In this document: in pieces, positions 10,821 to 22,320 of the stretch
Layout: every line of letters begins with the position of its first letter
Position numbering within the stretch: the first letter of the stretch is position 1
DNA from: Plumapathes pennacea
Lineage: Eukaryota > Cnidaria > Anthozoa > Antipatharia > Myriopathidae
Reading direction: 5' to 3'
Assembly (NCBI GenBank): GCA_964036295.1
Contig: OZ038462.1
Coordinates: 38,415,680-38,479,679 of the forward strand
Length of the DNA stretch: 64,000 nt
Program-made: the position numbers and the translations under genes
The notes under the pieces: model-generated
Told to the model about the DNA's origin: nothing
Database searches by the model: none
What the model saw: the letters and a program-made list of their open reading frames with translations, nothing else

Positions 10821-13800
10821 TTTTTAACTTTTTATGTCTAGCTATCCATCTACTGTCTCTCTTATTGTTATCTCTATTTTCCGGGAGTACCACAGTCAAA
10901 TTAATGTTTTCTCGCAATCTTATAATTACTTCTTGTCGTGTTGAAGATGGTACGACGACGAGGGAACTTGCAAGAGATGCGTGTACTGCTGTGAAGATAT
11001 TTACAACCTCAGTAAACTTTATGAAGGGAAGTGCGCCAACGATGGCATGGGCCGATGCAGCTGTAGACATAACAAGGCCTGTACAGTGCAAGAATGTAAA
11101 ACAGCGACTACAGCACCGTCCCATTCAGCGCCAGTTTCCCTCGCCTTCAGCAAAGAAACAACTCAGAAAGCGACTCCAACAACGAAAGTTTCATCTACCA
11201 CAGCTCAGATTCGAGAGAGTACAGAACTAGCCACAACAGAAGGTCAGTATGTTTTCTTTTTCTGTGTGTCCTGTTAACTATAGAACAGTTAACTCTTGTG
11301 AACATAAATTACTAACTTGCGCATCTCGTTCTTTCTTTTCAGCTGGGTCAATCTTTCCACCTTGGTGGATTGTCGCTTCTGTGGCTTTTGCCATCGTGTT
11401 AGTTTTAGTTTTGCTCGCGATTCTCGTATGGCGCTGTAAAAAACGTGTCAGTGTTCAGTTGCACTATGACGATGACAGCCCCTCGACTCCAGGAACGGTT
11501 CACATACAGGTCCCACTCGAACTGGTCGATGACCGCGAAGTTTTGCCGAGTGAGTCTGTCACTTCTGGTTATACTAGATTGTGGTGTAAAGTAATGTTGT
11601 AATGCTTTGGTTCTGCGTTAATTGCTATGCAGTCGAATTTGTTCAAAAACAGAAATAACAGCATTTCTAACCGATCAGGAGCCAAAGCAAAACCTGATTG
11701 CGATATTCTTACGCAAACAAGCAAGTGGCGGTGGCGTTTCCTGCCACTGCTGATTGGTTTCGTCTTCAAAGTAACACAAAACGCGAATTGCTTTGGCTTC
11801 TAATTAATTGGAACTGTTTCTTACAGTCTCTGTGATTGGCGGTGAACTTTCTTTGGTTTTCGACAGTCATGCGCAGTAACATTTATTTACTTGTTCGTGC
11901 GTGTGTGCCGTGTGCTTCTTTATTCTGGTCCCATAAGTGCAAGACGTAAAAAGAAAGTCTTAGTATAAGGCGCCGGTCGCACTCGTAACTTTGACGACAT
12001 CAATATCGACATTTGCATCATTTGAAGTGCAAACAGCGCTTGTCACCAGAAATTTATTCCAGCAAGTTGCTACCAAACATTGAAAAAGCCATCGTATTGT
12101 TTTCGATGCCGAGTTATTATCGACTAAACTTCCTAGTGCGACCGGCCCTAAGCTGATCTATTTGCAGTCATTTTAGTTTCAGTTATATACGAATGTATTG
12201 TTTCTTTTATTTCAGACATGGCCAAACTTATGGAACCAGCTGAAAACTCTTCTGGTAAGAACCCTTTAACTCACAAGTTTATAACACAAATTATCTCATC
12301 CTCAAGAAGAACTTTCACTAATCTGAAAACGAATGTCTCAAATCCGGATAAATACACTCGTGTAAGCTTGCGCTACAAAATAAATCTAATTCATCGGGGA
12401 TCTTTATTTTTCTAGAATCCTTGGATCAAAAAATAGTTTGCTCTTGTTCATTGGACAGCACACAACATGCCCACGGATCAAGTAAGTATCTGCATGGTCG
12501 TCATTTACACACTTGATTTGGCTCTAATAGTCTTGAAGTGTGGTCAATTATTTTTTCAACCCGGACTTTCTTTTCTATTCAACAGTGCGAGTCGAAATCA
12601 AAATTGAAATATTTTGACATCACAATCATAAGACCTAGCCATTTTTTAGGTGAAATCTTTTACCAAATTCAATATGCTTTTCATTGTCGAATATGAATCT
12701 CGTCCTTGGAAGGAGAGAGTGCATTCATTTGGCTGTACATTTTGATCTTTGACTTACGAAATGTTTTGTTTTTCAGAGAGTTTATCAACTTCAAGCACTA
12801 AAATTCAGGGTAAGGCATTCAACGAAGACGACACCATAAGTGGGCAGCGTTTAGATGAAATAGAACCTTTGCTAAAAATGACGACTGAATTGACAGCCCA
12901 AACAACTGTTCCCGCCAAAATATCGGCCAATGGCCGCGGGACACCAAGGGATGTTGCTGAAAGTGAAATCAATGGTGATGCAACCTGCACAGAACAAGAT
13001 GATCTCGAGAAAATGCAAGGTGGTGTGCCGATATCTGATACAATGTATCCCCCACAGGACCCGCAAATTGTGCCAGGTCAGTGTATTTCTGATTTATAGT
13101 CTCTCCCCCATTCACCTGTCTTACCTTGTGTCCACTTCCGGCTTCCTGAAAACTTAGATTGGATAATCAAGGCATATTTTGTACAACATAAAAGTGTACA
13201 CAACAAAAAATGAAGCTTGTATGCGATGCAAAGTTTTGCCTCCAGTAACGTTACCCACTAATAATGATGAACGCTGCCAAACGGAAGTGACGTTACTACT
13301 CTACTCCACTCCTACTCCTACCCTCCTCCAGACATGCTTGTTTTGCGTTGATTCTAGCTTGTGTCAGAGACAAGCAAGCTTTATATGAAGAACATTTATT
13401 AATCCCGATCGTTCTTAGAAATGTTTCCATCCACGTTTGTCATTTTATTCTACTCATGCTCTGCTATCTTTCTCATTATAGGCGCCCAGTGTGTGTGCCG
13501 GCAAGTCATATACTTGACTCAGCAGGAGGAGGTACAGAAATCGACATTGTATCTTTTATTGAAAGTTTATAATAAAGTGTCAGTCAGTAATATTTCTGTT
13601 ATTTGGATTAGGAATTCATTCGATCAACATAGTGAGAGATTCCTTAAATCTTTACAACAGTCACAAGCTGCAATTGACTTAACTCTTTCATTCCTTCAAA
13701 ATGCAGATTCTTTTGCTTTCTGTTTATCTCTGTCATTCCTGTGTATCTCTTTCCGTAAACCGGTCTGGATCCACCTCTGGAGGCTCCACCGACCAAAGCC

Positions 13801-15339
13801 CAGTGTTGCACTCCATTCCTGTGAGTTTTCAACAGATCCATTTTATTTTATCTTTTCACTTAGATCGAAAGGTACAAAAGGAAAACGAACAACGGACACT
13901 TCCACAAAGGTATAGTTGTGCAAATTTGTAAAAGTCGATTCTACATCAGTTAAGTAGACTTTGATGTAACGTCATGCCAGCCATGTTGGGTGAACATTGA
14001 CATCTGAATCTCCAAGGACTGATTGCAACCAAATAATAGTCGAACATTTCTTAGTTTGAAGTATGAATTATAAAATGATATGCTAAACATCAAAACTATT
14101 TACTTTTTGATACACGTACTGTATGTACGTACGGGTATGTGTATCCGCTGCTAAGTTGTATTGCATTGACGAGTGTTGTATTGATGAAATAATTTTCATC
14201 AATTTCATTTTGATATTATCAAGACACAAAACATCCAAACATGCTGATCTTTTTGCTTCTCAGTAGAAACCAATGACCACTGCCCGTACCGTCCGAAAAC
14301 TAATCGAACTGGGCATTCTTGCAGAGGTAGGTAATTAAAGAAGCAGGATCCTTAGTACATTTTAGACATTTATCCTTATGTCTCCCAGACTCTAAAAGCG
14401 AAGGTAAACTATCTATCACCATAGCAGCCCCTTTCGCGTCATAAGATGCAGCCCATAGGGAAGTTAAGCAAACTTGGACGGTGACGGCAGCGCAAGGAAC
14501 CAGGAAAAAAGTGTCTCCGTATTCCTTATGTTTTTGTAACTTTGACTATTCTTGAGCTGCTCAAATGTGTTCCGCAACTAAACAAACATACGCAGCTAAT
14601 TATTCTTTGTCTGATGTGGAATAGAGCGGTTTTCCGATGACTGTCGAAAGTAATTGTGTGATTGCTTTGGTTTTGCGTTTGCTTCGCTTTCGGATTGGTC
14701 CACACCAGTTTGTCAGCATGCTCAGCCAATCAGGAACAAAACCAAAACCAAAACCAAACACTTCTCACGCAAGCGATGGCGTGTACTGGCACTGCTGATT
14801 GGAAAGTAAAACCAAACGCAAGACCAAACGTGAATTACTTTGGCTTCCAATTGGCTGAACTGTTTTCTCCCAGTCTCTGTGATTGGCCTGTGTGATTACT
14901 TTGGTTTTGGTTTTCGACAGTCATCCGAAAACGGCTCTATATATAATGTATAATCTATTTAGGTTACTACAATTTCTATTTCTGTTCTATCTCAGAATGC
15001 CAGCCTCAACCAACTGATTCTTTATGGGATATCCTAGAAAGAAATTGTCTTCAAGAAGAGCTGCGTGAAAAACTCAATCAGGACAACGACTGGAAAAAGA
15101 TTCTGACGTTCATACGACAAGAAAAGAGTATTGAGACCCTAGAGGGCAAAAAAGATTCAGCACAAGGCACCTTGAATAAGCTGAGAACTTTGAAACCACA
15201 CCTTACTCTGGGGGAATTTTTTGACATTTTGAATGAAATAGAAAGGCCAGATCTTCAACAGGTTATCACTGAACATCACATGAAATGTGATCTTTGCAAA
15301 AAGAATTCATTTGATAATGCCTCGCGTAGCAGCCCTTGA
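9246..15339 (+). CDS. TNF-receptor-superfamily-like type I membrane protein with C-terminal death-domain-like exon
   Basis: A spliced gene. Exon 1 (9246-9302) encodes MNILAGATAFLLLLTCCEE, a signal peptide, ending at a GTTAGT donor. The next exons are 10406-10698 and 10947-11242 (cysteine-rich TNFR repeats; CKKCGKCGLGEE, then ECSPC and CRHNKAC), 11343-11549 (Thr/Ser stalk end, WWIVASVAFAIVLVLVLLAILVW helix followed by CKKR stop-transfer), 12216-12254, 12416-12481, 12777-13076, about 13484-13531, about 13864-13909, 14264-14326 and the last exon 14996-15339. Most junctions are phase 1 and join in frame. The last exon (DSLWDILERN, then DWKKIL, GTLNKLRTL, RPDLQQVI) looks like a death domain by its Trp/Leu/RPDL spacing. 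This predicts a surface receptor signalling through death-domain adaptors. The two exons near 13.5-13.9 kb are the least certain, and an extra exon near 13.7-13.8 kb is possible. The exact subfamily and ligand are unknown. Confidence 0.75.
9600..9760 (+). mobile_element. Penelope-like element remnant in TNFR intron 1
   Basis: GTCGGCGTGGC near 9627 and GCTCGAAACGTCAGC near 9720 match pieces of the inverted Penelope-like structure at 59.3-59.5 kb. The copy is short and degraded. Confidence 0.35.
10210..10330 (+). mobile_element. Partial copy of the 318-bp MITE family
   Basis: TGTCGAAAGTAATTGTGTGA followed by 'ggttgtagcgag...ggccaatca' corresponds to one half of the element at 14622-14939. It sits just upstream of the second TNFR exon. 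Confidence 0.5.
11600..11880 (+). mobile_element. Diverged copy of the 318-bp MITE family
   Basis: It shares GCCACTGCTGATTGG, CAGTCTCTGTGATTGG and TTTGGTTTTCGACAGTCAT with the full copies. It lies in a TNFR intron. Confidence 0.5.
14622..14939 (+). mobile_element. Full-length 318-bp MITE (copy A)
   Basis: Bounded by TAGAGCGGTTTTC and the inverse GAAAACGGCTCTA, with inner inverted parts (GATGACTGTCGAAA / TTTCGACAGTCATC) and many CCAAAACC / CCAAT strings. It is non-autonomous, with no transposase frame. A near-identical copy of the same length lies at 47393-47710 in opposite orientation, and a longer diverged one at 16099-16440. It sits in the last TNFR intron. Confidence 0.75.
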
Positions 15340-17714
15340 CGACTTCAGATTTTTTTAGAACAACTTCAGTTTTTTTATTTAGAACTTCAGGAAGCTAGTA
15401 GGAATTCAAATTGGCTTAAATGCTGTGATGTATATATAGGTATATGCACGCCACTTGACAAACACCACTTTTTCGCTGGTGGTGTAACCGAGAAATCTGC
15501 TTCGGTTTAAAACATTTAAGGGCGTTGCCGCGTTACAAGCGAAACTTATCCGTTTTCATGCTCAGATGAGAACAAAGATACAAAAGGACCTAGTCCAGGA
15601 GCCTGTTTGTTATCATGCCGTTTGAACAATTAGGCTCTGAGTCAAATGCATGAAGGTTTGTTAGCATCTGTCTGTTTCTTCTGTTTTCTGTTTTAATTTT
15701 AACCTCTACAACATCTTTCTCTTGCCGAGTAAACTCCATAATAGGCTAGCAATAAAATAGAGTACGATGCTTGACATGTGGACGCATTGTTGTAAGTAAA
15801 CGCTTTTATCAACTATGTACATGCTTTTTCTTCTGTTGTGTATCAGTGGCCCGAGGATATAATTCTGGCTTGTAGTGAACTTCTATCTTTCTCTTGAGTA
15901 AAACAGCTTTCCTCTTGAGTAGACGCTACACTCGCGTGTTCACGGTTGACGTCGCTTCACGAACAATATTTAAAACTGTGGTTTTGTGTATCAGTCAACC
16001 AGAATGTTATTTAGTACGCTAACAGCACCTTGGACACCAACGCACACCACCTCTCCGCCTCTGTGATTGGTGGTGTACTTACTTTTGCTTTTGGTTACTA
16101 GAGCGCTTTTCTGATGACTGTCGAAAACCAAAACCAAAACAATTTCAGAGCCAATCGATGAGGCGAGCAAAAACTCATCCGACCAATTAGAAGTGCGAGC
16201 AAAACCAAAACCAAAACCATTCTAAGTAATTGCGATTGGTTTTACGAACCAATCAGTAGTGTAAGAACACGCCATCGCCACTTGCTTTCTTGCGTGAGAA
16301 TATCGCAATCAAGGTTTTGCTTTTGCTCTTGATTGGTCAAGAATGTTGCTAAACATGTTAGGACCAATCGGAAAACGCAGCAAGCGCAAAACCAAAGCAA
16401 TCACACGATTACTTTTGACAGTCGTGCGAAAACAGCTCTAAAGCCATCCGAAAACCGCTCTCCTGCCCGATAAGAGTTCGGACTCTCGTGCCAGTTTGAT
16501 AACGAACTATCAATGCGCTACCATCAACTGCCATCAACTATCTTTCACTTTGAACAATCATGTTCAAACTTTCACAGTTCGCTCCTTGTTTGGACCGTCC
16601 AAATAATCTCGGTTTTCACGGTACAGACCTACCGCCAAAACATCGGGCTGAGATTTTTACGCGCAGACCTCGTGCTCCGATCAGCGGTCAGCGGTGCTCG
16701 TGTTTTTCGCTGATTCCTTGCGTTTCTAAGCTGTATTCACGCAACCAAGGCTGTCTTTGGCAAAAAGCATGGGCTAATGTCTTATTATTATTATTTTTTT
16801 TTTGTTTTTCAAAAATGGGCCATTTTGTGGCTAGAGTTCAAAACTCTCCAAACTTCTAGGAACCTTTGAGAATCGCATAAAGTTTTCACCAAATGTTCCC
16901 GGTACAATAATGACGTTTTTGATATATAATTGTTAATAGTTTATCCAGAAAAGTTAGAGAAATCTTTGACTAAAATATCACATTTTTGGAACTAAGGAGC
17001 CTCAAGTTTTACGTGGTTTTGCTGCTATATCTCATCAACGGCTGAAATGAAATAACGCAAATGTATTGCAAAAGGTCTCGTTATAGTCTCAGGAAGGACT
17101 TTCCTGAAAGTTTCGAGAGTTTATATTTTTGATCTGACCCCCCAGCCCTCCCCCCCCCCCCCTCCCCCCACACACACACACACACTACCATCATAACTGC
17201 CACCGTGTCCTGTATTTTTTTTTCTGCGATATCAATGAAATTTCAAACATTTTATTAGTTTTTTTTTTACATGGTTTTGAAGAATCTATGCAACGAAAAG
17301 CCTATACATTATTTACAGCACTGGGAAAATCGATACTATTACAGGTTACGAGCTTACCGAGATAAAACTGTTTTGTGAAGAGTATTGCCCTAATGGCACA
17401 AACAGTTTGAAACAATATACTTCATAAAGCCAAAGATCTTCCTTTTTTTACATTTTCATTATGCTCTTCAGTATTTACAGATAGTCACACGCAACACCTT
17501 GAAAACCGTAAATCAACTTATGTACACTTTGATAACCGAGATCGTTAGAATACTTCATATCCAGAGGCCTCCCTTGTATGTCACTCAAAGTATTGTTCGC
17601 GAGTACTGGGACTCCTCTCTTGGGAAATATGCAAGCTGGAGTGCTGCTCCTATTCTACTTGTATCACAAATTACGTTCTGGACCGATGGGCTTGCGCCTT
17701 ACAGCCAATATTAA
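15340..17714. other. Spacer after the TNFR-like gene, repeat-bearing
   Basis: It holds the TNFR 3' UTR region, a third MITE copy (16099-16440) and a C-rich/CA tract near 17140-17185. No other gene was recognised. Confidence 0.4.
16099..16440 (+). mobile_element. Diverged MITE of the TAGAGC family
   Basis: Starts TAGAGCGCTTTTCTGATGACTG and ends GAAAACAGCTCTA, so the ends are inverted repeats of the same type as copy A. The interior has rearranged CCAAAACC blocks. 342 bp. Confidence 0.65.
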
Positions 17715-17908
17715 CTCTTTCACTCCCAGGTTCACAATACATATTCTCCCAACCACTCAAGAAGAAAATGTATGAGTGATGTAGTGAGAATTGAGGCTGT
17801 CATCCGAGCAGACCATTACAAACCAAGTTCTCTACATTGTATGATACTACTGTCTGACGAGATACTGAAAGAGAGTATTCAATTACTTTTGGGAGTAGAA
17901 GGGTTAAA
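17715..17908 (+). mobile_element. MITE with TTAACYCTTTCACTCC-type ends
   Basis: It begins AACTCTTTCACTCCC and ends GGGAGTAGAAGGGTTAA, imperfect terminal inverted repeats flanked by TTAA-like sequence. Related stretches occur near 41050-41258, 41740-41957 and around 61700 and 62260. Confidence 0.5.
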
Positions 17909-17934
17909 CTGTGTCACTGTTCAATCCTATTCAG

Positions 17935-19821
17935 TCACCGCCAACGCGGTCTCACAGCGGTTTCTGTTTTAGCCTTACTGCGACTGAAACCAGGGCGGAT
18001 GCTACCAGATCCTTTGGCTGTGTGGTGCACGCTGCTTGATCGATCGCCTGCTCCTGTTTTAAGCGGAGATCTTGAGGGTCCATATTTTTGTGAACATGTG
18101 GGACAGTGGAAACGTACATTGTGTACTATTTTTTTCATAAGGTCTTTCACGGAAAGAGTTTCACGGTTGATTTTCACCTCTTCGTTGAACTGAGGACCAT
18201 TTAAAGTCACGTCTGACTCTGGAAAGTTCCTTGGAAAATCAATAAACCACCTTCTTTGGTGACACTTAAAACGTATTCTGAGATCATTGGTTTTTCTCGA
18301 GCGATCTGGTTTTACATCCTGTTCGTTTTGTAGCTCATCAAATATTTCTTCCAGTCTGTTTTTACCTTCTTCGGTATCGTACCACTGCTCCCCCGTGGCA
18401 TCATTTGACTTTGCGGAATATGACGGCAGGTAGCGAGGACTTTGCCTCACTGGGGATGGACTTCGCCGGGACGGACTATTTGTAGTACTTGATATGGCTC
18501 GGTTTTTCCTGATGCTCCACAACCCCGTAGATTTGTTACCAATGGGAGGCAAATTTTTTTGCTCCTTTAATAACGAAACTTCCTTTGATCGATGTTCCAC
18601 AGCTACTCCAGAAGGTGGTGAATGGGAAGTAAGTGTCTGACCGCTCGGGTTTTGGTAATGGCTTTCATAAGTTGTAGTATTCGGCGGGGATTCGTCAGAA
18701 CCCTGGGAGCTCCTTTCAGTTTCTCCCCCTCTGGATGCGCTTGCATTGCCTGCTGCAGGATATGGTGTGTGGTCAGGAGGTGCACCAGAGCCTGGCACTT
18801 GAGGTTCATGGCTCGTCTTAACCTCAGTGGATTCATCAGAGACCAGGGGCCTGCCCGTGGGATTAACTGAGGGCAAATGACTTCGAGTACCTGTTGCTGC
18901 TTCTAGTGGCGAAACGTCAGACGAGGATGAAGTGTCTTTTTCTTCTTGGCTTGTGTTGAGTTTACGGTTGTATGTTGGCCTGTTAGTGAGTCGTCTCTCA
19001 GGCGAAGGACTTCTTGTTATGGATGCTCTAGCAGAGGACGAGGCAATGACAGGAGACTGCTCGCTAGCGCCTTTTCCTTGGTGTATATTTTGGACAAGCG
19101 TAATATTTGTGGATTCGTTGTAGCCTCGATGCCTGTTCACAGATTGCCTCTTTGCCGACCGACTTAGGCGATGCGCCGCGGTTTCGTAGTCGATATCCAT
19201 CGCGGATTCCCGGTCAATGTATCGCGTAACTTCAACCTCGGCGCCCTCGCTAATCGCTCTCGGAATGTCGAAAGTTTTAGCCCTAAACGGGCTTTTGCCT
19301 GGAATGATTTCGACACGTCCTGTCTGATAATGGCGCGAGTTTTCCGAGTAAAGATAGGGGGAAATCTTCACCTCTTTGTGCGACAATATATTGACGATTA
19401 TCAAAATAAAGCCGTAAGCTCCACGTGGAAAGTTCGTGCAAACTGTGTTAGAGTCCCCTCCGCTCGGCTCGAACAGCCCGAGTTGGTGATGCGAGTGCCA
19501 TTCGCCGATGTGACCGAGCATGTACTTCTGTGTCAACAGGCTGCCGACTTTCTTAAGATAAGGAATGCTCTGAAAGAAGCTGGTCGAGGTTCGGCGGCAG
19601 CCAGAGCCGGGACCAAGAACAACGTGAATGACCGGTTCGAGTTTATTGCCGTGCTCTGCAGGCGTCCACAACCCGAACAGATCTCCTCCGGTTTCGTTGT
19701 GAGGATGCTTTAAAACCCACCGTCCCATCTCGTTAACATCCTCCTGGAACATATTGATGACAAAATCTCGTCCAACGAAGTTACGAAAGCCATACGGCGG
19801 CAGTTCCTTGGTGTACGCCAT
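17935..19821 (-). CDS. JAMM-motif JAB/MPN protease-like protein with long linker and C-terminal RWD/E2-like domain (JAB-A)
   Basis: An intronless protein of about 628 residues from the ATG at 19821 (two in-frame ATGs lie upstream at 19869 and 19911). I chose 19821 because the N-terminus then resembles the paralogue starting at 35236 and the TTCTCGGAA element falls 68 bp upstream. The MPN domain comes first: ETGGDLFGLW, GPGSGCRRT, and the complete JAMM signature HIGEWHSHH followed by PSGGD (Glu, His-Ser-His, eight residues, Ser-x-x-Asp). A PGKSPFR motif and a long Ser/Pro-rich, probably disordered linker follow. The C-terminal block starts EQWYDTEEG, contains WFIDFPRNFPESD (RWD/E2-like pattern) and ends with CPTC and a basic tail. 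It likely removes or matures a ubiquitin-like tag. JAMM metalloproteases are zinc enzymes; the substrate here is inferred from the neighbouring GFF proteins. Confidence 0.8.
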   Translation of the reverse strand: MAYTKELPPYGFRNFVGRDFVINMFQEDVNEMGRWVLKHPHNETGGDLFGLWTPAEHGNKLEPVIHVVLGPGSGCRRTSTSFFQSIPYLKKVGSLLTQKYMLGHIGEWHSHHQLGLFEPSGGDSNTVCTNFPRGAYGFILIIVNILSHKEVKISPYLYSENSRHYQTGRVEIIPGKSPFRAKTFDIPRAISEGAEVEVTRYIDRESAMDIDYETAAHRLSRSAKRQSVNRHRGYNESTNITLVQNIHQGKGASEQSPVIASSSARASITRSPSPERRLTNRPTYNRKLNTSQEEKDTSSSSDVSPLEAATGTRSHLPSVNPTGRPLVSDESTEVKTSHEPQVPGSGAPPDHTPYPAAGNASASRGGETERSSQGSDESPPNTTTYESHYQNPSGQTLTSHSPPSGVAVEHRSKEVSLLKEQKNLPPIGNKSTGLWSIRKNRAISSTTNSPSRRSPSPVRQSPRYLPSYSAKSNDATGEQWYDTEEGKNRLEEIFDELQNEQDVKPDRSRKTNDLRIRFKCHQRRWFIDFPRNFPESDVTLNGPQFNEEVKINRETLSVKDLMKKIVHNVRFHCPTCSQKYGPSRSPLKTGAGDRSSSVHHTAKGSGSIRPGFSRSKAKTETAVRPRWR

Positions 19822-19888
19822 CGTCGCTTTCCAAAAGGACGCGGGAAGTGTTTCGGTGAATCTGGACATGCGCAGATGCGGCCTACGA

Positions 19889-19897
19889 TTCCGAGAA
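19889..19897 (-). promoter_or_regulatory. TTCTCGGAA upstream of JAB-A
   Basis: TTCCGAGAA on plus, a 9-bp palindromic-type site fitting TTC-N3-GAA (STAT/GAS-like consensus). It is 68 bp before the chosen ATG, with TGCGCATG about 20 bp further in. The same spacing is seen at 38118-38126 before 38194. Confidence 0.45.
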
Positions 19898-19921
19898 TTT
19901 AAGGCATGCAAGTGTCATATT

Positions 19922-21311
19922 TGTTCTTGTTTATTTTGTTTGTTTGTATGTTTTACTCCATAGTCCATTAGTCATTTTGACCAACCAGGCTCCAGATAAG
20001 AAATGCAATGAGACTCACCCATTTCTAGCCTTATTGTCAGGGCTCGAGACTACGATAATGTTTAGTCCGGATATTGAATGCATGCATACATTTGTACGGT
20101 TTATTACAAGTATAAAGTCTTCGCATTTCAATCTTCCCTGGAAAAGCCATGGCTTTGCGAGGGGAGACTTCCGGTGGGTTTATAGCGTGATGTTTATCCG
20201 TGAAAAGGATCCGATTTCAAAGGTCAGTTTCTGATCGCGCGTGTTTCGGCTTTGAGCTGCCAGTGGGTGTATAACGCAATCCACTCATGCGAAGCTTCGC
20301 TTGTTCCGAGATACGACAAAAATCTTACCGCTTTACGCGTATAAAATATTTAAGCGATTCCGAACGGTTCCACTTTCCGTGCAGATACTGATAAATGTGA
20401 AACATGAGCATGTTTTTTGACTTGCAACACTTCATTTAGCTGACAAGCGTGCTGCATGGCCCGCAGAAGCCTGGTGAATATATTTGTATTGAACCCAAAC
20501 CATAGATGTGAATTAAGGTCCAAATTCTAATTGCAATATATACCTTGAGGGTTTCTAACATTTCACTCAAATAGTATGGAGGTTTTAATGGGAGACAAAG
20601 CGTAGACTTACCTCCAAAACCAGCTCAAAACTACAAGCCGAAACTTCGTCGCTTCCGACATTATACGTTTCGCGTTCACATACTGTGAGCTCATCGCTCT
20701 GAGGGGCAACTTCAGAAATGTTGTTTATAAGCCATCGATAAACTGATTTTTGCATTTGCATGTCGAATTTGTCTCGTTGCACGAGGTAAATAAAATGTAG
20801 TTGGCTATGAACTCGTGTCTAAGCATTACCAGGGGCAGAATTCACCAAGAAAAAAAAGTTATGAATTTCAGAAGAGAATGTGGAGGTTCTACTCACGTAG
20901 CTTGCGCACAAAGCCGCCATATTCTAGCCTAGCTATTGAATCTATTAATAAAAATTGCTGAGCCACACACGCGAAACTGAAATATTTACACCAAAGGGTT
21001 GAAGTTCTCTTTTCGTGAGCATGTAACTTATTCATAATTAGAAACATTTTAACTTAAAAAATCAGTTCGTATAAAGTAAAATGTTCTTGTACATTAGCAG
21101 ATATCAAAAGGAAGAAGTTGTTAGAGTTTATAACATATTTACTGGAACAGTTCAACTTGTATCACCCAAACTGCTGTACATAATAACATGGGTACACTGG
21201 TCCATCGTTAGGCCATTTCTTCAAACGTATACGTTTTGCTGTCGTGTCCAAAAGAATTGAGAACAGTTTAAACATTGACACATAGATGTCGCAGAAACAA
21301 ATCCCTGCTGT
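19922..21311. other. Intergenic spacer
   Basis: AT-rich. The ORFs are short and unsupported. No RNA gene or mobile element was recognised. Confidence 0.4.
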
Positions 21312-21548
21312 TCAGAAGAAACCTTGCGCCGCCATTTCAGTCACGACCGGATTGGCCGGTTTCGGACGAGCTGTAGCCACCAGAAGCACACCGGAAGCTC
21401 TGTCGAACTCCAACGTTTCATTGCCCCTCTGGCCAGTACCACGTCCTCCAGCTTGTGCGGAATGAGTTCCTAATTCTAGCTCCTGGCTCTCGGGTTGACC
21501 GCCTTCTGCACACGAACCCGCCCCGTCACCGAAGAAATCACTAGACAT
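21312..21548 (-). CDS. Small GFF-tailed protein, candidate modifier (paralogue 6)
   Basis: An intronless 78-residue protein with a Gly/Ser/Gln/Glu-rich, probably disordered first half. The conserved block LEFDRASGVLLV is at about residues 45-56, then a Pro-containing spacer, NPVVTEMAAQ and GFF, followed directly by TGA. It is the closest relative of paralogue 1 in layout (FDR-x-SG-x-L, PVV, GFF, stop) and links to the tandem group through MAxxGFF. It would need no C-terminal processing. It lies divergent to the JAMM gene at 22321, and the spacer carries three related TTCTYRGTAA elements. Confidence 0.65.
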   Translation of the reverse strand: MSSDFFGDGAGSCAEGGQPESQELELGTHSAQAGGRGTGQRGNETLEFDRASGVLLVATARPKPANPVVTEMAAQGFF

Positions 21549-21767
21549 GTCGGAATTAATGTTGACCTGTCGAGTTATGGACTAAAACGTCTCAGTGTAG
21601 TATTCAACAGTTTTTGTACCAATTGGTTTATCACCAAACTCGCAAGGATAAACACTCTGCCTCCACGAAAACTAAAAATACAACTGCGGCAAATTTAAAT
21701 CCATCGACTGCGCAAGTCCTAGTTCCCAGTATTTCCTTTTGCAAATATTAAACTGCGCATGCTTCAA

Positions 21768-21897
21768 TTCTTGGTAATGCTTCCGTCAAGCAGGGCAATC
21801 CACAGTTCCAGGTAATCGTTGATGATAGTTACTGCGCGTGCCTCGATTCTTAGTAATGTTTTTCTGTGCCAGCGTGGCATATTCCAATTCTTAGTAA
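21768..21897. promoter_or_regulatory. Three TTCTTRGTAA elements in a divergent promoter region
   Basis: TTCTTGGTAA at 21768-21777, TTCTTAGTAA at 21847-21856 and 21888-21897. The first two are each preceded by ACTGCGC(A/G)TGC. They lie between the minus-strand gene starting at 21548 and the plus-strand gene starting at 22321. Confidence 0.4.
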
Positions 21898-22320
21898 TCG
21901 TATTTGTTGTGATGAGTTTAGAATGTAGACAGAAACTACCTCACACAATAATAATCTACATCTCAAGAAAAGCAAATTGAATATTTTCTGCAGAGGAAAG
22001 TGAGGAAGGATTAGTAGTTGTTTCTATTTTTTTAGTTTTCTATGAATTTTCTTGCACTTATCAGGCTTGAATAATTCGGTTTATGAATAAAATATGAAAG
22101 GTCTTGCACTTATAAGCGACGCTCTAGTGCAGACACCAGGCAAGATGGAAACATTCGTCCTTGCCTCTTTGTTAGAAAAGCCCCCTAGCGTGACTTCATC
22201 AACTAACTCTGTCGACTGATTGTGGCAGTGGAACCTTCAATCAAGAACAATGAAATTTTCATAGTCACTTCGTTTCCGCAGAAAATTGTCGCAAACGTTT
22301 ATAGCAAAATTGTATTTAAG

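Noticed and set aside
14662-14895. 77-codon frame beginning [11 protein letters not shown], repeated at 47437-47670
   Set aside because: It lies wholly within both copies of the 318-bp MITE; the repeat explains its conservation.
19171-19713. 180-codon plus-strand frame
   Set aside because: Antisense to the JAB-A MPN domain, which has clear family motifs.
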